From positions 73,732-137,731 of the forward strand of contig JAHDIK010000004.1 in assembly GCA_020630795.1 (NCBI GenBank): 64,000 bases of DNA, read 5' to 3'. The translations under genes and the position numbers were made by a program. Shown here one piece after another: positions 28,811 to 38,150 of this stretch (the first letter of the stretch is position 1; each line of letters begins with the position of its first letter). The notes below the pieces were generated by a model. The model ran no database searches. It saw only the letters and a list, made by a program, of their open reading frames with translations, and was not told the DNA's origin. The DNA is from Colwellia sp. (lineage in GTDB: Bacteria; Pseudomonadota; Gammaproteobacteria; Enterobacterales; Alteromonadaceae).

Positions 28811-29716
28811 TTACTTCTTGTAAGCTAATTGTAATCTGAGTTTAGTTGTAACCTTCTCACCAAACGCGTTAATCATTAACCCTAACAAAACACACAGCCC
28901 CCCAACAAACTGAATGAAAGAAATTGATTCACCAAGAAAAAGTACGGATGCTGAAATACCTACAATAGGCACACCTAAAGTAAGAGGTGCTACTTGCCCT
29001 GCTGGATAATGGTCAAGTAAGTAACTCCATAAACTATACCCTACAATAGATGCCGCGACTGACAAGTAACATAAGGCGATAAACGACGTCCAACTAAATG
29101 CTTGCATGCTTTCTACAATCAATGCAGGTCCTTCAAATAGATAACTCGACACCATAAATGGAATAACAGGAATCCACGCCGACCAAACAACAAGACCAAG
29201 ACCAGCTTTGTAACCTTGTTGATTAATCATTCGATTAATAATGTTACCCAACGCCCACATTACTGCGGCAATAATACTTAACCCAAAACCAATCGCTGTC
29301 ATTTCCGTGTTTTCGTTACTCATGGCAATAAGATATAAACCGACGCCAGCAACAGCCATCGCTAATACCTGAGCGGTTTTGATATGTTCTTTTAATAACA
29401 ACGCGGCAAGAATCAGCGTAAATAAAGCTTGTGACTGTAATACGAGCGACGCCAAGCCCGCAGGCATTCCAAGCGCCATTGAACAAAATAAAAATGAAAA
29501 TTGCCCAAAACTCAATATCAACGCGTACGCAGCCATCCATTTAAGGGGAATATTCGGCCTTTTAACAAACCATATACCGAATAAAAACACCAAAACAAAC
29601 CGTAAAGCTCCCATAAGCAATGGTGGTAAGCCTTCAAGCCCCCATACTATCACTACAAAGTTTACTCCCCAAATAACAATGATAAGTAAACCTAACAAGG
29701 TATCTTTTAACGACAT
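28811..29716 (-). CDS. EamA/DMT family exporter
   Basis: 301 residues, about ten transmembrane helices in two EamA repeats (GLLIIVIWGVNFVVIVWGLEGLPPLLMGALRF; GFGLSIIAAVMWALGNIINRM). It is close in pattern to E. coli EamA, an exporter of cysteine and O-acetylserine. The substrate here is not shown. It is inserted between the pilin gene and rdgB on the opposite strand. Confidence 0.87.
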   Translation of the reverse strand: MSLKDTLLGLLIIVIWGVNFVVIVWGLEGLPPLLMGALRFVLVFLFGIWFVKRPNIPLKWMAAYALILSFGQFSFLFCSMALGMPAGLASLVLQSQALFTLILAALLLKEHIKTAQVLAMAVAGVGLYLIAMSNENTEMTAIGFGLSIIAAVMWALGNIINRMINQQGYKAGLGLVVWSAWIPVIPFMVSSYLFEGPALIVESMQAFSWTSFIALCYLSVAASIVGYSLWSYLLDHYPAGQVAPLTLGVPIVGISASVLFLGESISFIQFVGGLCVLLGLMINAFGEKVTTKLRLQLAYKK

Positions 29717-29846
29717 AATATTCCTTAGATATCGGCAAAGTGAATTTATTTTACATAGAAAAGATAACGCAATTTCAATACATAATTCGCTTTATATTGT
29801 ATGATCCCTGCCAATAGAAAACACTCTACAGTTTAAAGGTAAATCC

Positions 29847-30464
29847 ATGTATACAGTTGTGTTAGCAACCGGTAATAAAGGCAAAGTAAAAGAGCTATCA
29901 AGCTTGTTGGCTGAACATGAAATTAATGTTGTTCCACAAAGTGACTTTAATGTGCCCGATGTGCCTGAAACAGGTACAACGTTTGTTGAAAATGCCATTA
30001 TTAAAGCACGCCACGCAGCTAAAATTACAGGTTTACCTGCAATTGCTGACGATTCAGGGCTAGAGGTTGACGCACTAAATGGCGCACCGGGCGTTTACTC
30101 GGCCCGATACGCAGGTGAAGGCGCAACTGATAACGACAATACTGAGAAATTGCTACACGCACTCGCCGACATGCCAGACCTAGAACGTACCGCTCGATTT
30201 CATTGTGTATTGGTGTATATGAAACACGAATCAGATCCTACCCCTATTATTTGTCATGGCGTTTGGGAAGGTAGCATTACTCGTGAAAAACACGGAGAAC
30301 AAGGCTTCGGCTATGATCCTGTTTTTTGGCAAGCTGATAAAAAAATGACATCAGCAGAATTGCCACGCGACATTAAAAATGCATTGAGCCACCGTGGTAA
30401 GGCACTTCAATTGCTCGTTGAAAAACTTGCTAATTCACCTCTTACAACAAAAGAGCAAGGTTAA
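29847..30464 (+). CDS. rdgB: dITP/XTP pyrophosphatase
   Basis: Removes non-canonical purine triphosphates. 205 residues with [56 protein letters not shown] and the C-terminal SHRGKAL. hemW starts 5 bases after its stop. Confidence 0.97.
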   Translation: MYTVVLATGNKGKVKELSSLLAEHEINVVPQSDFNVPDVPETGTTFVENAIIKARHAAKITGLPAIADDSGLEVDALNGAPGVYSARYAGEGATDNDNTEKLLHALADMPDLERTARFHCVLVYMKHESDPTPIICHGVWEGSITREKHGEQGFGYDPVFWQADKKMTSAELPRDIKNALSHRGKALQLLVEKLANSPLTTKEQG

Positions 30465-30469
30465 TTTAC

Positions 30470-31624
30470 GTGTTACAACCTCCACCACTGTCGTTATACA
30501 TACATATTCCATGGTGTGTTCAAAAGTGTCCGTATTGCGACTTTAATTCGCATGCTTTAAAACATGACATTCCAGAGCAAGATTATGTAGAACAGCTCAT
30601 TATCGATTTAGACGCCGATATTGAAAGGTTTGCATTACAAAACCGCCCTTTACACAGCATTTTTATTGGCGGTGGCACACCGAGCTTGTTTTCAGCCGAT
30701 GCAATTAAGTCAATTTTAGACCAAGTTTTACAAAGATTTGAACACGACGAAAAGATTGAAATAACCCTTGAAGCTAACCCTGGAACTGTAGAGTCAGACA
30801 AATTTGTTGGATTTTTTAATGCCGGCGTTTCAAGGCTTTCAATTGGTGTGCAGAGTTTTGAATCAGAAAAGCTAATAAAGCTTGGTAGAATACACGACAG
30901 CCAACAAGCTAAAAACGCAGCCGAATTAGCCACTACGTGTGGCGTTACAAGCTTCAACTTAGACTTAATGCATGGCTTACCCCATCAAACACTAGATAAT
31001 GCGCTAGATGACCTAAAAACAGCAATATCGCTCAACCCTACACACTTATCTTGGTATCAACTTACCATAGAGCCCAACACTCCATTTCATTCCAAACCTC
31101 CAAAGTTGCCTGCCGATGAAACGTTATGGGACATTCAGGATAAAGGCGTTAAATTGCTAGAAGCGGCGGGCTATAAACAATACGAAATTTCTGCGTACAG
31201 CAAAGAAAACTACCAATGTAAGCACAACCTTAACTATTGGCGATTTGGTGACTATTTAGGTATTGGCTGTGGATCTCATGGCAAAATAACCGATGTTAAA
31301 AACAACACTATTTATCGTACAATCAAAGTTAAACACCCTAAAGGGTACTTAGATAAAGAACGCGAACATTTAGATCACTTAAATACCGTAACGAAAGAAG
31401 AGTTACCTTTTGAGTACATGATGAATGTATTGCGTTTACGCGAACCTTTTTCACTCGATCACTTTGAACATTCTACCGGACTAAATAGAGCGCTAATTAC
31501 TGATACATTGCAATTAGCGTCAACTAAAGGGTTGTTAGAGAGTAAAAATACTAAAAGAGACCTTTGGGAGGTAACTTTACTAGGGCACAGATACCTAAAT
31601 GACTTACTAGAAATGTTTTTATGA
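30470..31624 (+). CDS. hemW: Radical SAM heme chaperone HemW
   Basis: 384 residues. The Fe-S motif is CVQKCPYCDFNSHA (CxxxCxxC), followed by IFIGGGTPSLFS and GVQSFESEKLIKLGR. HemW binds heme and transfers it to respiratory targets; it is not the coproporphyrinogen oxidase HemN. The GTG start is preceded by the AAGAGCAAGG segment in the end of rdgB. Its stop overlaps tadA by ATGA, indicating translational coupling. Confidence 0.95.
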   Translation: MLQPPPLSLYIHIPWCVQKCPYCDFNSHALKHDIPEQDYVEQLIIDLDADIERFALQNRPLHSIFIGGGTPSLFSADAIKSILDQVLQRFEHDEKIEITLEANPGTVESDKFVGFFNAGVSRLSIGVQSFESEKLIKLGRIHDSQQAKNAAELATTCGVTSFNLDLMHGLPHQTLDNALDDLKTAISLNPTHLSWYQLTIEPNTPFHSKPPKLPADETLWDIQDKGVKLLEAAGYKQYEISAYSKENYQCKHNLNYWRFGDYLGIGCGSHGKITDVKNNTIYRTIKVKHPKGYLDKEREHLDHLNTVTKEELPFEYMMNVLRLREPFSLDHFEHSTGLNRALITDTLQLASTKGLLESKNTKRDLWEVTLLGHRYLNDLLEMFL

Positions 31625-32178
31625 AATCAACAAAAGTAATTGAATCAACAGCAATAAAAACTCGTGAAGAAAAAGCGTTAGACGAAGCATTTATGCTACG
31701 AGCTTATGAACTTGCGCAACAAGCTGAAAAAATTAATGAGATACCTGTAGGCGCGGTTGTGGTAGCAAATGGCAAAATTATTGGTGAAGGATTTAATCAA
31801 TCAATAACCCTTAACGATCCATCAGCACATGCTGAAATGCTTGCAATAAAACAAGCCGGACAAGCATTGCAAAATTACAGAATGTTAGATTGCACGCTCT
31901 ATGTAACGTTAGAACCTTGCCCTATGTGTGCTGGTTTGTTGATTCACAGCAGAATTAAACGCTTAGTATTTGGCGCCAGCGATTTAAAAACCGGGGCGGC
32001 AGGTAGTGCTTTTGACTTAGTTGAACATGAAAAACATAACCATAAAATAGAGGTTGAACAAGGCGTTCTAGCAGAACAATGTAGCAGCTTATTATCCGCT
32101 TTTTTTAAAAGACGACGTCTTGAAATTAAAGAAAAAAAGAAAGCACTAAAAGCACAACAAAACACTAACACTCGTTAA
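31621..32178 (+). CDS. tadA: tRNA adenosine(34) deaminase
   Basis: Converts A34 to inosine in tRNA-Arg(ACG). 185 residues, slightly long because of N- and C-terminal extensions (Lys-rich tail). Zinc ligands and proton shuttle are in SAHAEMLAI and LEPCPMCAGLLIHSRI; MLDCTLYVTLEPC is typical. It overlaps hemW by 4 bases. Confidence 0.95.
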   Translation: MKSTKVIESTAIKTREEKALDEAFMLRAYELAQQAEKINEIPVGAVVVANGKIIGEGFNQSITLNDPSAHAEMLAIKQAGQALQNYRMLDCTLYVTLEPCPMCAGLLIHSRIKRLVFGASDLKTGAAGSAFDLVEHEKHNHKIEVEQGVLAEQCSSLLSAFFKRRRLEIKEKKKALKAQQNTNTR

Positions 32179-32206
32179 GTTTACTAGCTCTAACTTCAGG
32201 GCGAGT

Positions 32207-33061
32207 CTACTCACGCTCGGCCTGTAACAACTCACTAACACTCTCGCGCATATCATCAAGATGCAATTCATCTATTTCTAAGTATTCCAACACCTGCTCT
32301 CTTACTAATAACCACTCGGGAGTATCTGGATTATTTTTGAGAACTCCTTCCACCGACGACCGAGCAAGTTTTAAAACACATAATAAAAACAATCCAAGAT
32401 TACTTAACTCTCCAGATTCAAATATGCCATCAACTTCATGAAAATAATAAATAACGTCGACCATTGGCGTCGACAATTTCCATTGTTTAGCCAACACAGC
32501 GCCTAGCAATGCATGGCTGGTATTAAACTGTTTTTGCTCCATTTCACAAATGTCTTCCCAGCCTTCATTAATACCTTTGTGTAAAATAAGGTCGTACCCG
32601 TCAAACGCTTGCAGCATTACAGGCACGCCAGCGTTATGAAACAACCCCATCATATAAGCGTTATCTACAAGCTCAGGGCGCTCTAACAATCTAACATACA
32701 TGCTACACGCTGAAGCTACTAACGATGCAGTATCCCAAAACGTAGTAAGTAAATGGTTTTCGGGTAAAGAATTTTTAAGTGCTACTGCTTTTACTAGCGG
32801 AAAAACTCGTTTAATGCCTAAGGTCATAACTGCTTGATGAATTGACGTTATAACGTTTTGTCTACGATAGGCAGCAGAATTCACAATAAATAGCACTGAT
32901 GCAGAAATTGAAGGATCTTCAGATATTGTATCGGCAATCACCTGAATACTCGGTTCAGGCTTTTTCATCTCTTCATTGATGGTAACCAATGCTTTAGGGC
33001 GAGGCGGTATTTTTACGTTTGCGAGTATTTTCTTTTCTTGTTCAGTTATCACTATTGCCAT
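32207..33061 (-). CDS. HDOD domain protein
   Basis: 284 residues from the ATG at 33061. The HDOD domain runs from about residue 10 to 210: PPRPKALVTINEEMKKPEPSI, ISEDPSISASVLFIVNSAAYRR, SIHQAVMTLGIKRVFPLVKAVAL and a degenerate HD-like region GLFHNAGVPVM. HDOD proteins are signalling or scaffold proteins without proven phosphodiesterase activity. No partner domain is present. It converges on tadA. Confidence 0.88.
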   Translation of the reverse strand: MAIVITEQEKKILANVKIPPRPKALVTINEEMKKPEPSIQVIADTISEDPSISASVLFIVNSAAYRRQNVITSIHQAVMTLGIKRVFPLVKAVALKNSLPENHLLTTFWDTASLVASACSMYVRLLERPELVDNAYMMGLFHNAGVPVMLQAFDGYDLILHKGINEGWEDICEMEQKQFNTSHALLGAVLAKQWKLSTPMVDVIYYFHEVDGIFESGELSNLGLFLLCVLKLARSSVEGVLKNNPDTPEWLLVREQVLEYLEIDELHLDDMRESVSELLQAERE

Positions 33062-33243
33062 CAGTGTCACCAAGGTAAATATTATTACAATTGTTTATTG
33101 TTTCAGTATAGACAATATTTTCCCTTTGGCTGGCTCGCATACGAGTAAAAGCAGCGATAACCCTACTTAAATTTGAAGAACTTGTTTTCAATCAAGAAAA
33201 TTTAACGAACAAATTCAGTAAGCAATAACAATCACTTAAGAGT

Positions 33244-33750
33244 TTAACGTTTTCGTCCCGAACGTTTAAAGTATGGATAAAAGAACAGAATCAATCCCGT
33301 TATAGAAATAAGTAGTAGCGCAATAGCAACGGGCAGTGTAAACCATAAATTGGCATTTTTTTGCCAATAAGTTCCGTCATGTATCTGCTCTATAACATCT
33401 GAACGCCTGTATGCTACATGCAGTATTTCGGCCGTTGAAGAGTCAAGCTGAACCTCCCATTGAGAGATAGTTCGTATTTTCACAATTCCTTTAGCAGGCC
33501 TAACATCTAGTCTATCAATGTCTGCCCATGAGTTTACTTGCGCTTCTTCAACCGTTTTTGTTTGTCGTAGTATTTGATCGAACGAAATAGACGGCACTTG
33601 CTGAATTCCCTTTGCACTTGGAGGCTGCAAGTAACTGAATTCCTTTTTAACTAAGAGTAAAATCCCTGTTACCAAAATAATCAACAACGGAATAGCTACA
33701 ACTACGCTAACCCACTTATGCGTACTTCGATTAATTTTTCTAAAAGACAT
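33244..33750 (-). CDS. PepSY-type membrane protein
   Basis: 168 residues from the ATG at 33750. One helix at about 15-37 (WVSVVVAIPLLIILVTGILLLV), a periplasmic PepSY-like region with GIVKIRTISQWEVQLDSSTAEIL, then a second helix at about 135-155 and a basic C-terminus. His residues (STHKW; QIHDGTYW) sit where PepSY_TM proteins carry likely heme or metal ligands. Proteins of this type, such as FpvG of Pseudomonas, act as inner-membrane reductases for iron uptake. It is the last gene of the flavin/Rieske/TonB operon, 14 bases after the receptor stop. Confidence 0.8.
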   Translation of the reverse strand: MSFRKINRSTHKWVSVVVAIPLLIILVTGILLLVKKEFSYLQPPSAKGIQQVPSISFDQILRQTKTVEEAQVNSWADIDRLDVRPAKGIVKIRTISQWEVQLDSSTAEILHVAYRRSDVIEQIHDGTYWQKNANLWFTLPVAIALLLISITGLILFFYPYFKRSGRKR

Positions 33751-33764
33751 TTTTGTAAACTCAG

Positions 33765-35696
33765 TTAATAAAACCACTTCAGCTGAATATTGGTTGTGCG
33801 CTCGGGTTGATAAGGCGCATCTTCGTCAGCTGATGCTTTATAGTGTTCATTTAAAACATTAATCACAGACAAACTCAGTTCGTAACGCTGTGATAATTGA
33901 TACTTAGCAGCAATATTCCATAAAAGCGCTTTTGATAAAGGTATTTCAGATGAACCAAAACGCTTACGCGAAAATCGATAACTCGCTGAGCTATCTATAC
34001 TAAAACCTGTTTTACCTAAAGAATTTAGTGCGTCAGGAGTCCATGAAAACGCCCACTTTAATGCCATAGGCAAACCATCATCTACCGTTTGGTTTAAAGC
34101 GTTTGTGCCACGTTGCCATTGTACCCCAAATGATGTGTTAAATTGATTACTTGGCTGCCAGTTCGTCGTGATTTCAATGCCTTTTATCGTTACCTTGTCC
34201 GTATTTCGATAACTTCTCGTTGTGCTATTCAACGCATATCGCTCAATATAATGGTCAATATCGTACCAATAGGCGTTAAAACGCGTTTGAAAGGTTGACG
34301 ACAACCGATGAGAAACCGATAACTGATATCCTAAACTATCTTCAGCTTTCAACTGATCGTTACCGATTGTTGTTCCTCTTGGCGTTTCTCCAGCAAACAA
34401 TAATTCACTCACCGTTGGAAACCTATATGACGAGGCAACTTCCGCGCTAATTTTTGTATGTTCGTTAACATTATAATGCCCATTCACCGACGCTGAAATA
34501 GCACTTTTATCAATAGTGTTTGAACGTAAAGCACTAGAGGCTTGGTGCTTGTCTGCCGACAATGAAACATAGTCAAAGCGTGCGCCAGCTTGCAAGATTA
34601 ATTTGGAAAAATGCCACGTATGATTTGCGTAAAACCCAACATTTTTTTCCGATGCTGCAACTAATGCTTCATTCCAAATTTCTCTATTGCTAGCGTCAAA
34701 CTCCTGCTCTGAAATACGAATATTTTGACGTGTATTCCAATCTAGTCCGACTTTTGTGTTTAACAAAACATAGTTAGCATGCAGCCCATAAGTATCAGAC
34801 GCATAATGAGTAACATTTCGACGTTGTACAATTTGATCAGCTAACCGTGATACGTCGGTTTGCCACGCTTGATTGTGATGAAAAAACTGCAATCGCCACG
34901 TTGAATCATCAGAAAACTGCACTTGGCTTAACCAGTGTTTATCTTCGGGATAAAAACTTGCGCGTAAATCAGGGTAAGTAAATGAGCTTTTGCCAATATC
35001 GCTTCCGTCACTAAAGAGTGTTGAAGCATTTACCTTAATAGCATTCCACCAAAACTCTGTATGAGCAGCTATAGCCACTTGTTGATATTTACTATTAAGT
35101 TTATCTCCGTTAGGAGCATTGTTGTTACTTGCTTTACGGTAAACCGCGCCTAAGTTGAAAAGATCATTCGCAAAATGCGACTCAATTTCATAACCATTCT
35201 CCCCTGTTTTACCTGCTATAACGTTTTGCTCAGACAAGGTAGACAAGCTTACAATGCCGCCCATTGCTCCAGAACCATACAATGAAGAGCTAGGACCTTT
35301 TTGAATATAAACACTGTCGATAAGTGCAGTCGGTAAAAACGAGGCTGAATTGCCTGCTCTTCTATCTGTTAAAACAGGAATGCCGTTGATTTCTGTTTTA
35401 ATTCTATCTCGACTAAAACCTCTTATATTGTAACTTTGAAACAACCCACCTTGACCATTCAACTCAACGCCTGCTGTTTGCGTAATTACATCACCAACGG
35501 TTCTATTTAAACTAATAGTTTGCTCTGGAAAAATGAGCGTATTATCTACCGTAAGTACATCTTCTAAAGAGGCAATTCGAGACGTGTTGAATACCGATAT
35601 GGTTTCAATTGGTCGTGTTGCAGGAGCCTCAGCAAAAGTGAATGTAGACAACATAAGGCTAATTATCCACAGAGATTTTACATGTAAACTCATCAC
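33765..35696 (-). CDS. TonB-dependent outer-membrane receptor
   Basis: 643 residues: signal peptide (about 1-22), TonB box-like PIETISVF, plug (about 45-160, GGLFQSYNIRGFSRDRIKTEINGIPVL, GPSSSLYGSGAMGGIVSLST), then a 22-strand barrel ending in aromatic IQLKWFY. The segment YRFPTVSELLFAGETPRG..NDQLKAE fits the FRAP/NPxL region of siderophore and heme receptors. It overlaps the Rieske gene by 4 bases. The substrate is not identified; context suggests an iron complex. Confidence 0.9.
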   Translation of the reverse strand: MMSLHVKSLWIISLMLSTFTFAEAPATRPIETISVFNTSRIASLEDVLTVDNTLIFPEQTISLNRTVGDVITQTAGVELNGQGGLFQSYNIRGFSRDRIKTEINGIPVLTDRRAGNSASFLPTALIDSVYIQKGPSSSLYGSGAMGGIVSLSTLSEQNVIAGKTGENGYEIESHFANDLFNLGAVYRKASNNNAPNGDKLNSKYQQVAIAAHTEFWWNAIKVNASTLFSDGSDIGKSSFTYPDLRASFYPEDKHWLSQVQFSDDSTWRLQFFHHNQAWQTDVSRLADQIVQRRNVTHYASDTYGLHANYVLLNTKVGLDWNTRQNIRISEQEFDASNREIWNEALVAASEKNVGFYANHTWHFSKLILQAGARFDYVSLSADKHQASSALRSNTIDKSAISASVNGHYNVNEHTKISAEVASSYRFPTVSELLFAGETPRGTTIGNDQLKAEDSLGYQLSVSHRLSSTFQTRFNAYWYDIDHYIERYALNSTTRSYRNTDKVTIKGIEITTNWQPSNQFNTSFGVQWQRGTNALNQTVDDGLPMALKWAFSWTPDALNSLGKTGFSIDSSASYRFSRKRFGSSEIPLSKALLWNIAAKYQLSQRYELSLSVINVLNEHYKASADEDAPYQPERTTNIQLKWFY

Positions 35697-36091
35697 AAAT
35701 GCACAATCACATATTCAGAATTACTAGACACCTGAAATTGTTGAAGGTTTTCTTTTGCAGGACCTTTTAATACTTTACCATTTGGCGAAAACTTAGCACC
35801 ATGGCACGGACACACAAAGCCATTCTCACTATTATTAATGTCTACTGCACATCCCATATGAGTGCAGTTAAGTAACACGGCTTGATAGTTGTCGTTGTCT
35901 ATTTTTGTTACACCTACAGCCGCTTTTTCATGGGCTACTTGGATCATGTTGACTAACGAAAACTCTGACTTATAAATAAATAAGCTGTTATTTTTTCGCC
36001 GGGCTTGAACCATTTTAGGCGTTGAGTTACACCCCACCATAAGACCAGCACTTGCAACACATAATGTTTGAATAAACCTACGTCGTTGCAT
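35693..36091 (-). CDS. Exported Rieske [2Fe-2S] protein
   Basis: 132 residues. Both Rieske ligand boxes are present: CTHMGC (about residues 75-80) and CPCHGAKF (about 93-100). The N-terminus MQRRRFIQTLCVASAGLMVG is Tat-like and has a lipobox-like LMVGC, so the protein may be exported folded with its cluster and then anchored. It overlaps the upstream cytochrome-b-like gene by 14 bases and the receptor gene by 4. It probably passes electrons between the membrane protein and the periplasmic flavoprotein. Confidence 0.9.
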   Translation of the reverse strand: MQRRRFIQTLCVASAGLMVGCNSTPKMVQARRKNNSLFIYKSEFSLVNMIQVAHEKAAVGVTKIDNDNYQAVLLNCTHMGCAVDINNSENGFVCPCHGAKFSPNGKVLKGPAKENLQQFQVSSNSEYVIVHL

Positions 36092-36602
36092 GGCTCACCT
36101 GCTCTTCTTGGCGTTGTTTGTTTCTATCGGGCTTTGCTTGACGCTTGTGCTTTTGTTTTTTCGTACGCCTTGTTGCTCGTGCCATTTTAATATGTACAAG
36201 CAAAATAATAGGTAATAACAATCCTATAATCGCATGACTATTACCTAACCACTCATGCCAGTCTTCACCCACTAAATAATACAAGCTATATGCGCTAACA
36301 ACAGAAAACACAACCGAAGATGTAATAGAAATACCTGAAATACGAGAACGTTTCGACGACCACGTTTTAGGGATATGAGACGCAAAAATAGCACCTAATA
36401 CCATCATCATTAAAAATGCTGAAAAGCCATGCGCTTGCAATAAAGGATATTGTAAAAAGTGGGATTCTGGGCCGAAATCTCCCTCTACAAAACCAAAGCG
36501 CCTGATTAACCAAAAGCCACTACCAGTAACGAGACTTACACCTAGTACCACATAAAAAAAGTAGCGATAGCTTTTACTGATAGTGAGAGAAATTTTCGAC
36601 AT
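36078..36602 (-). CDS. Four-helix cytochrome-b-like membrane protein (DUF4405 type)
   Basis: 174 residues with four hydrophobic helices (about 12-31, 50-72, 88-108, 118-138) and a Lys/Arg-rich cytoplasmic tail. His residues in LLQAHGFSAFLMM, GNSHAIIGLLLPIILLVHIKMAR and EDWHEWLG are placed to bind heme b. DUF4405/cytochrome b561-like proteins are recurrent partners of ApbE and FMN-binding proteins. Heme binding is inferred from His placement. Confidence 0.72.
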   Translation of the reverse strand: MSKISLTISKSYRYFFYVVLGVSLVTGSGFWLIRRFGFVEGDFGPESHFLQYPLLQAHGFSAFLMMMVLGAIFASHIPKTWSSKRSRISGISITSSVVFSVVSAYSLYYLVGEDWHEWLGNSHAIIGLLLPIILLVHIKMARATRRTKKQKHKRQAKPDRNKQRQEEQVSHATT

Positions 36603-36641
36603 GTACGATTAATTACCAACAACCTAGGAAGTTCAATAAAA

Positions 36642-37511
36642 CTAATAAAACAATTTAACAAACCCAAGCCGATTTAATTTAATCGCTTGAGCATTATAAT
36701 ACTTTGCCAGCATCATGCGTTGTGACTTAGACGACAAAATCATCGCTTTGGTTAACGCGTCTGACACCATAACCTTTGAAGAAAATACAGACATACTGCC
36801 TGAAAACTTAACCTGTCTTTTTGTAGAAGGCTTTATAATTGCAGACTGATTTCCTCTGTAATAATTACCTGATGTAGCAAGCGCTCTATTTTGCATTTTT
36901 ACTGTTTTTAATGCATTAGCGCGCTTAGCATATCTCAGGGTCATTTTTTGATTCTTCCATTGGTTCATGGCTAAATCACCACCAGCATTAATACAGCAAT
37001 ATATATCTGCTGGTACTTTATCCATTGCACAGTCCACAGCGTATCCCTTAGCGATACCACCTAAATCTATGCACAAACGTTTATCGGTACTAAACGTACC
37101 ATTTTCACACGTAAAATCAGCGCCTGAACCTAATTTATGTATATCATCGATACTATCTACATCAACAGATAAATGATTCGGTAACTGGTTACTGCGGATT
37201 AAACTCGGTGCAATAGTTATGTCGTATAAACCTTGTGTAAGGCGATTTAACTCACTTGCGAACTGCAATACGTATTCAAGATCTTTTGAAAGTACTACCT
37301 GCTTTGCATTACCATTTAACGCTAAACGATTTAATGCTGAAAGCTCACTGTCTTCATCATGAAAACTCATTAACTGATGTATACGTTCAATTTCATCAAA
37401 CAACTGCTCTGACAACGTAATTAAATCGCCCTCAGAAACATCACCAGATAACTCTATTTCTACAAAAGTGCCTAATAAGGTTTTACATCTATGTAAATTA
37501 TTCTTGTCCAA
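36642..37511 (-). CDS. apbE: FAD:protein FMN transferase, apparently without export signal
   Basis: Transfers FMN from FAD onto Thr/Ser of client proteins. 289 residues with RCKTLLGTFVEIEL, QLMSFHDEDSELSALNR, IDLGGIAKGYAVDCAMD, INAGGDLAMNQ and the C-terminal VSDALTKAMIL. Translation begins at a TTG directly after an in-frame TAA, and the family domain begins at once, so there is no room for the usual lipoprotein signal. It is 22 bases after the FMN-binding gene, its obvious client. Confidence 0.9.
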   Translation of the reverse strand: MDKNNLHRCKTLLGTFVEIELSGDVSEGDLITLSEQLFDEIERIHQLMSFHDEDSELSALNRLALNGNAKQVVLSKDLEYVLQFASELNRLTQGLYDITIAPSLIRSNQLPNHLSVDVDSIDDIHKLGSGADFTCENGTFSTDKRLCIDLGGIAKGYAVDCAMDKVPADIYCCINAGGDLAMNQWKNQKMTLRYAKRANALKTVKMQNRALATSGNYYRGNQSAIIKPSTKRQVKFSGSMSVFSSKVMVSDALTKAMILSSKSQRMMLAKYYNAQAIKLNRLGFVKLFY

Positions 37512-37533
37512 AACTTATTTCTATTAAGAAGCC

Positions 37534-38073
37534 TTAGAGTAATCTTAACACTTGTTGCCATGTTTCGTTTAATCTATTAATTCCATCGGTTACGTGGCGG
37601 CAAGATAACGTTGCACCCGATATGTTTTTAATTTGCTTATCTAGCTTCAAAAACTCGCTACTATTTTTACCATGGAACTGTGCTCGCCACTTAGGGTGCA
37701 TTATTTCATCGCCATAACTTTCGCGATATGTAAGCACCTCAATACCTTTAACATTACCGTTTTTACTCATTGAAACGGCAAGCTCAATGTTTTCATGCTT
37801 ACCAATAACTTGGTCAACAAAAAACCAATCTCCACTCTCAGTGCGCCAAGTATTCATTTTTAAATGGCGTACGCGAATATCTATCGCGTCTTCAATACTG
37901 TCAGCCTGCTCTTCAGTTAACGTTACAGGGAATGGCGTTAATTTTTCATTTTTAAATAGTATTTTCTGCGCTTGTGCAATCGTTAAATACGTTTTAGAAA
38001 AAGCAACTTTGGGCAATACTGCCAACCCAACCAAGCCTAATAACGTATTTTTAATAAAGTTTCTGCGTTCCAT
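37534..38073 (-). CDS. Exported FMN-binding (flavinylated) protein
   Basis: 179 residues. The N-terminus MERRNFIKNTLLGLVGLAV fits a twin-arginine signal. The C-terminal FMN_bind domain has YRESYGDEIMHPKWRAQFHGK and the flavinylation motif ISGATLSC, whose Thr (about residue 158) should carry FMN. The adjacent ApbE supplies the modification. It is expected to be a periplasmic electron carrier between the Rieske/cytochrome pair and an acceptor. Confidence 0.88.
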   Translation of the reverse strand: MERRNFIKNTLLGLVGLAVLPKVAFSKTYLTIAQAQKILFKNEKLTPFPVTLTEEQADSIEDAIDIRVRHLKMNTWRTESGDWFFVDQVIGKHENIELAVSMSKNGNVKGIEVLTYRESYGDEIMHPKWRAQFHGKNSSEFLKLDKQIKNISGATLSCRHVTDGINRLNETWQQVLRLL

Positions 38074-38095
38074 TTCTTAAACCTTTAAAGCAACA

Positions 38096-38121
38096 AAGGC
38101 TTGTGCATATACACAAGCCTT
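38096..38121 (-). terminator. Intercistronic hairpin after the outer-membrane protein gene
   Basis: AAGGCTTGTG / CACAAGCCTT (10 bp) with a 6-base loop, 30 bases past the stop. The minus-strand continuation is not a clean T-run (TTTGTTGCTTT), so partial readthrough into the FMN-binding gene is likely; it may set a higher level for the porin-like gene. Confidence 0.55.
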
Positions 38122-38150
38122 AAATCTTTGTTTTATAAATTTAAAGCTTA

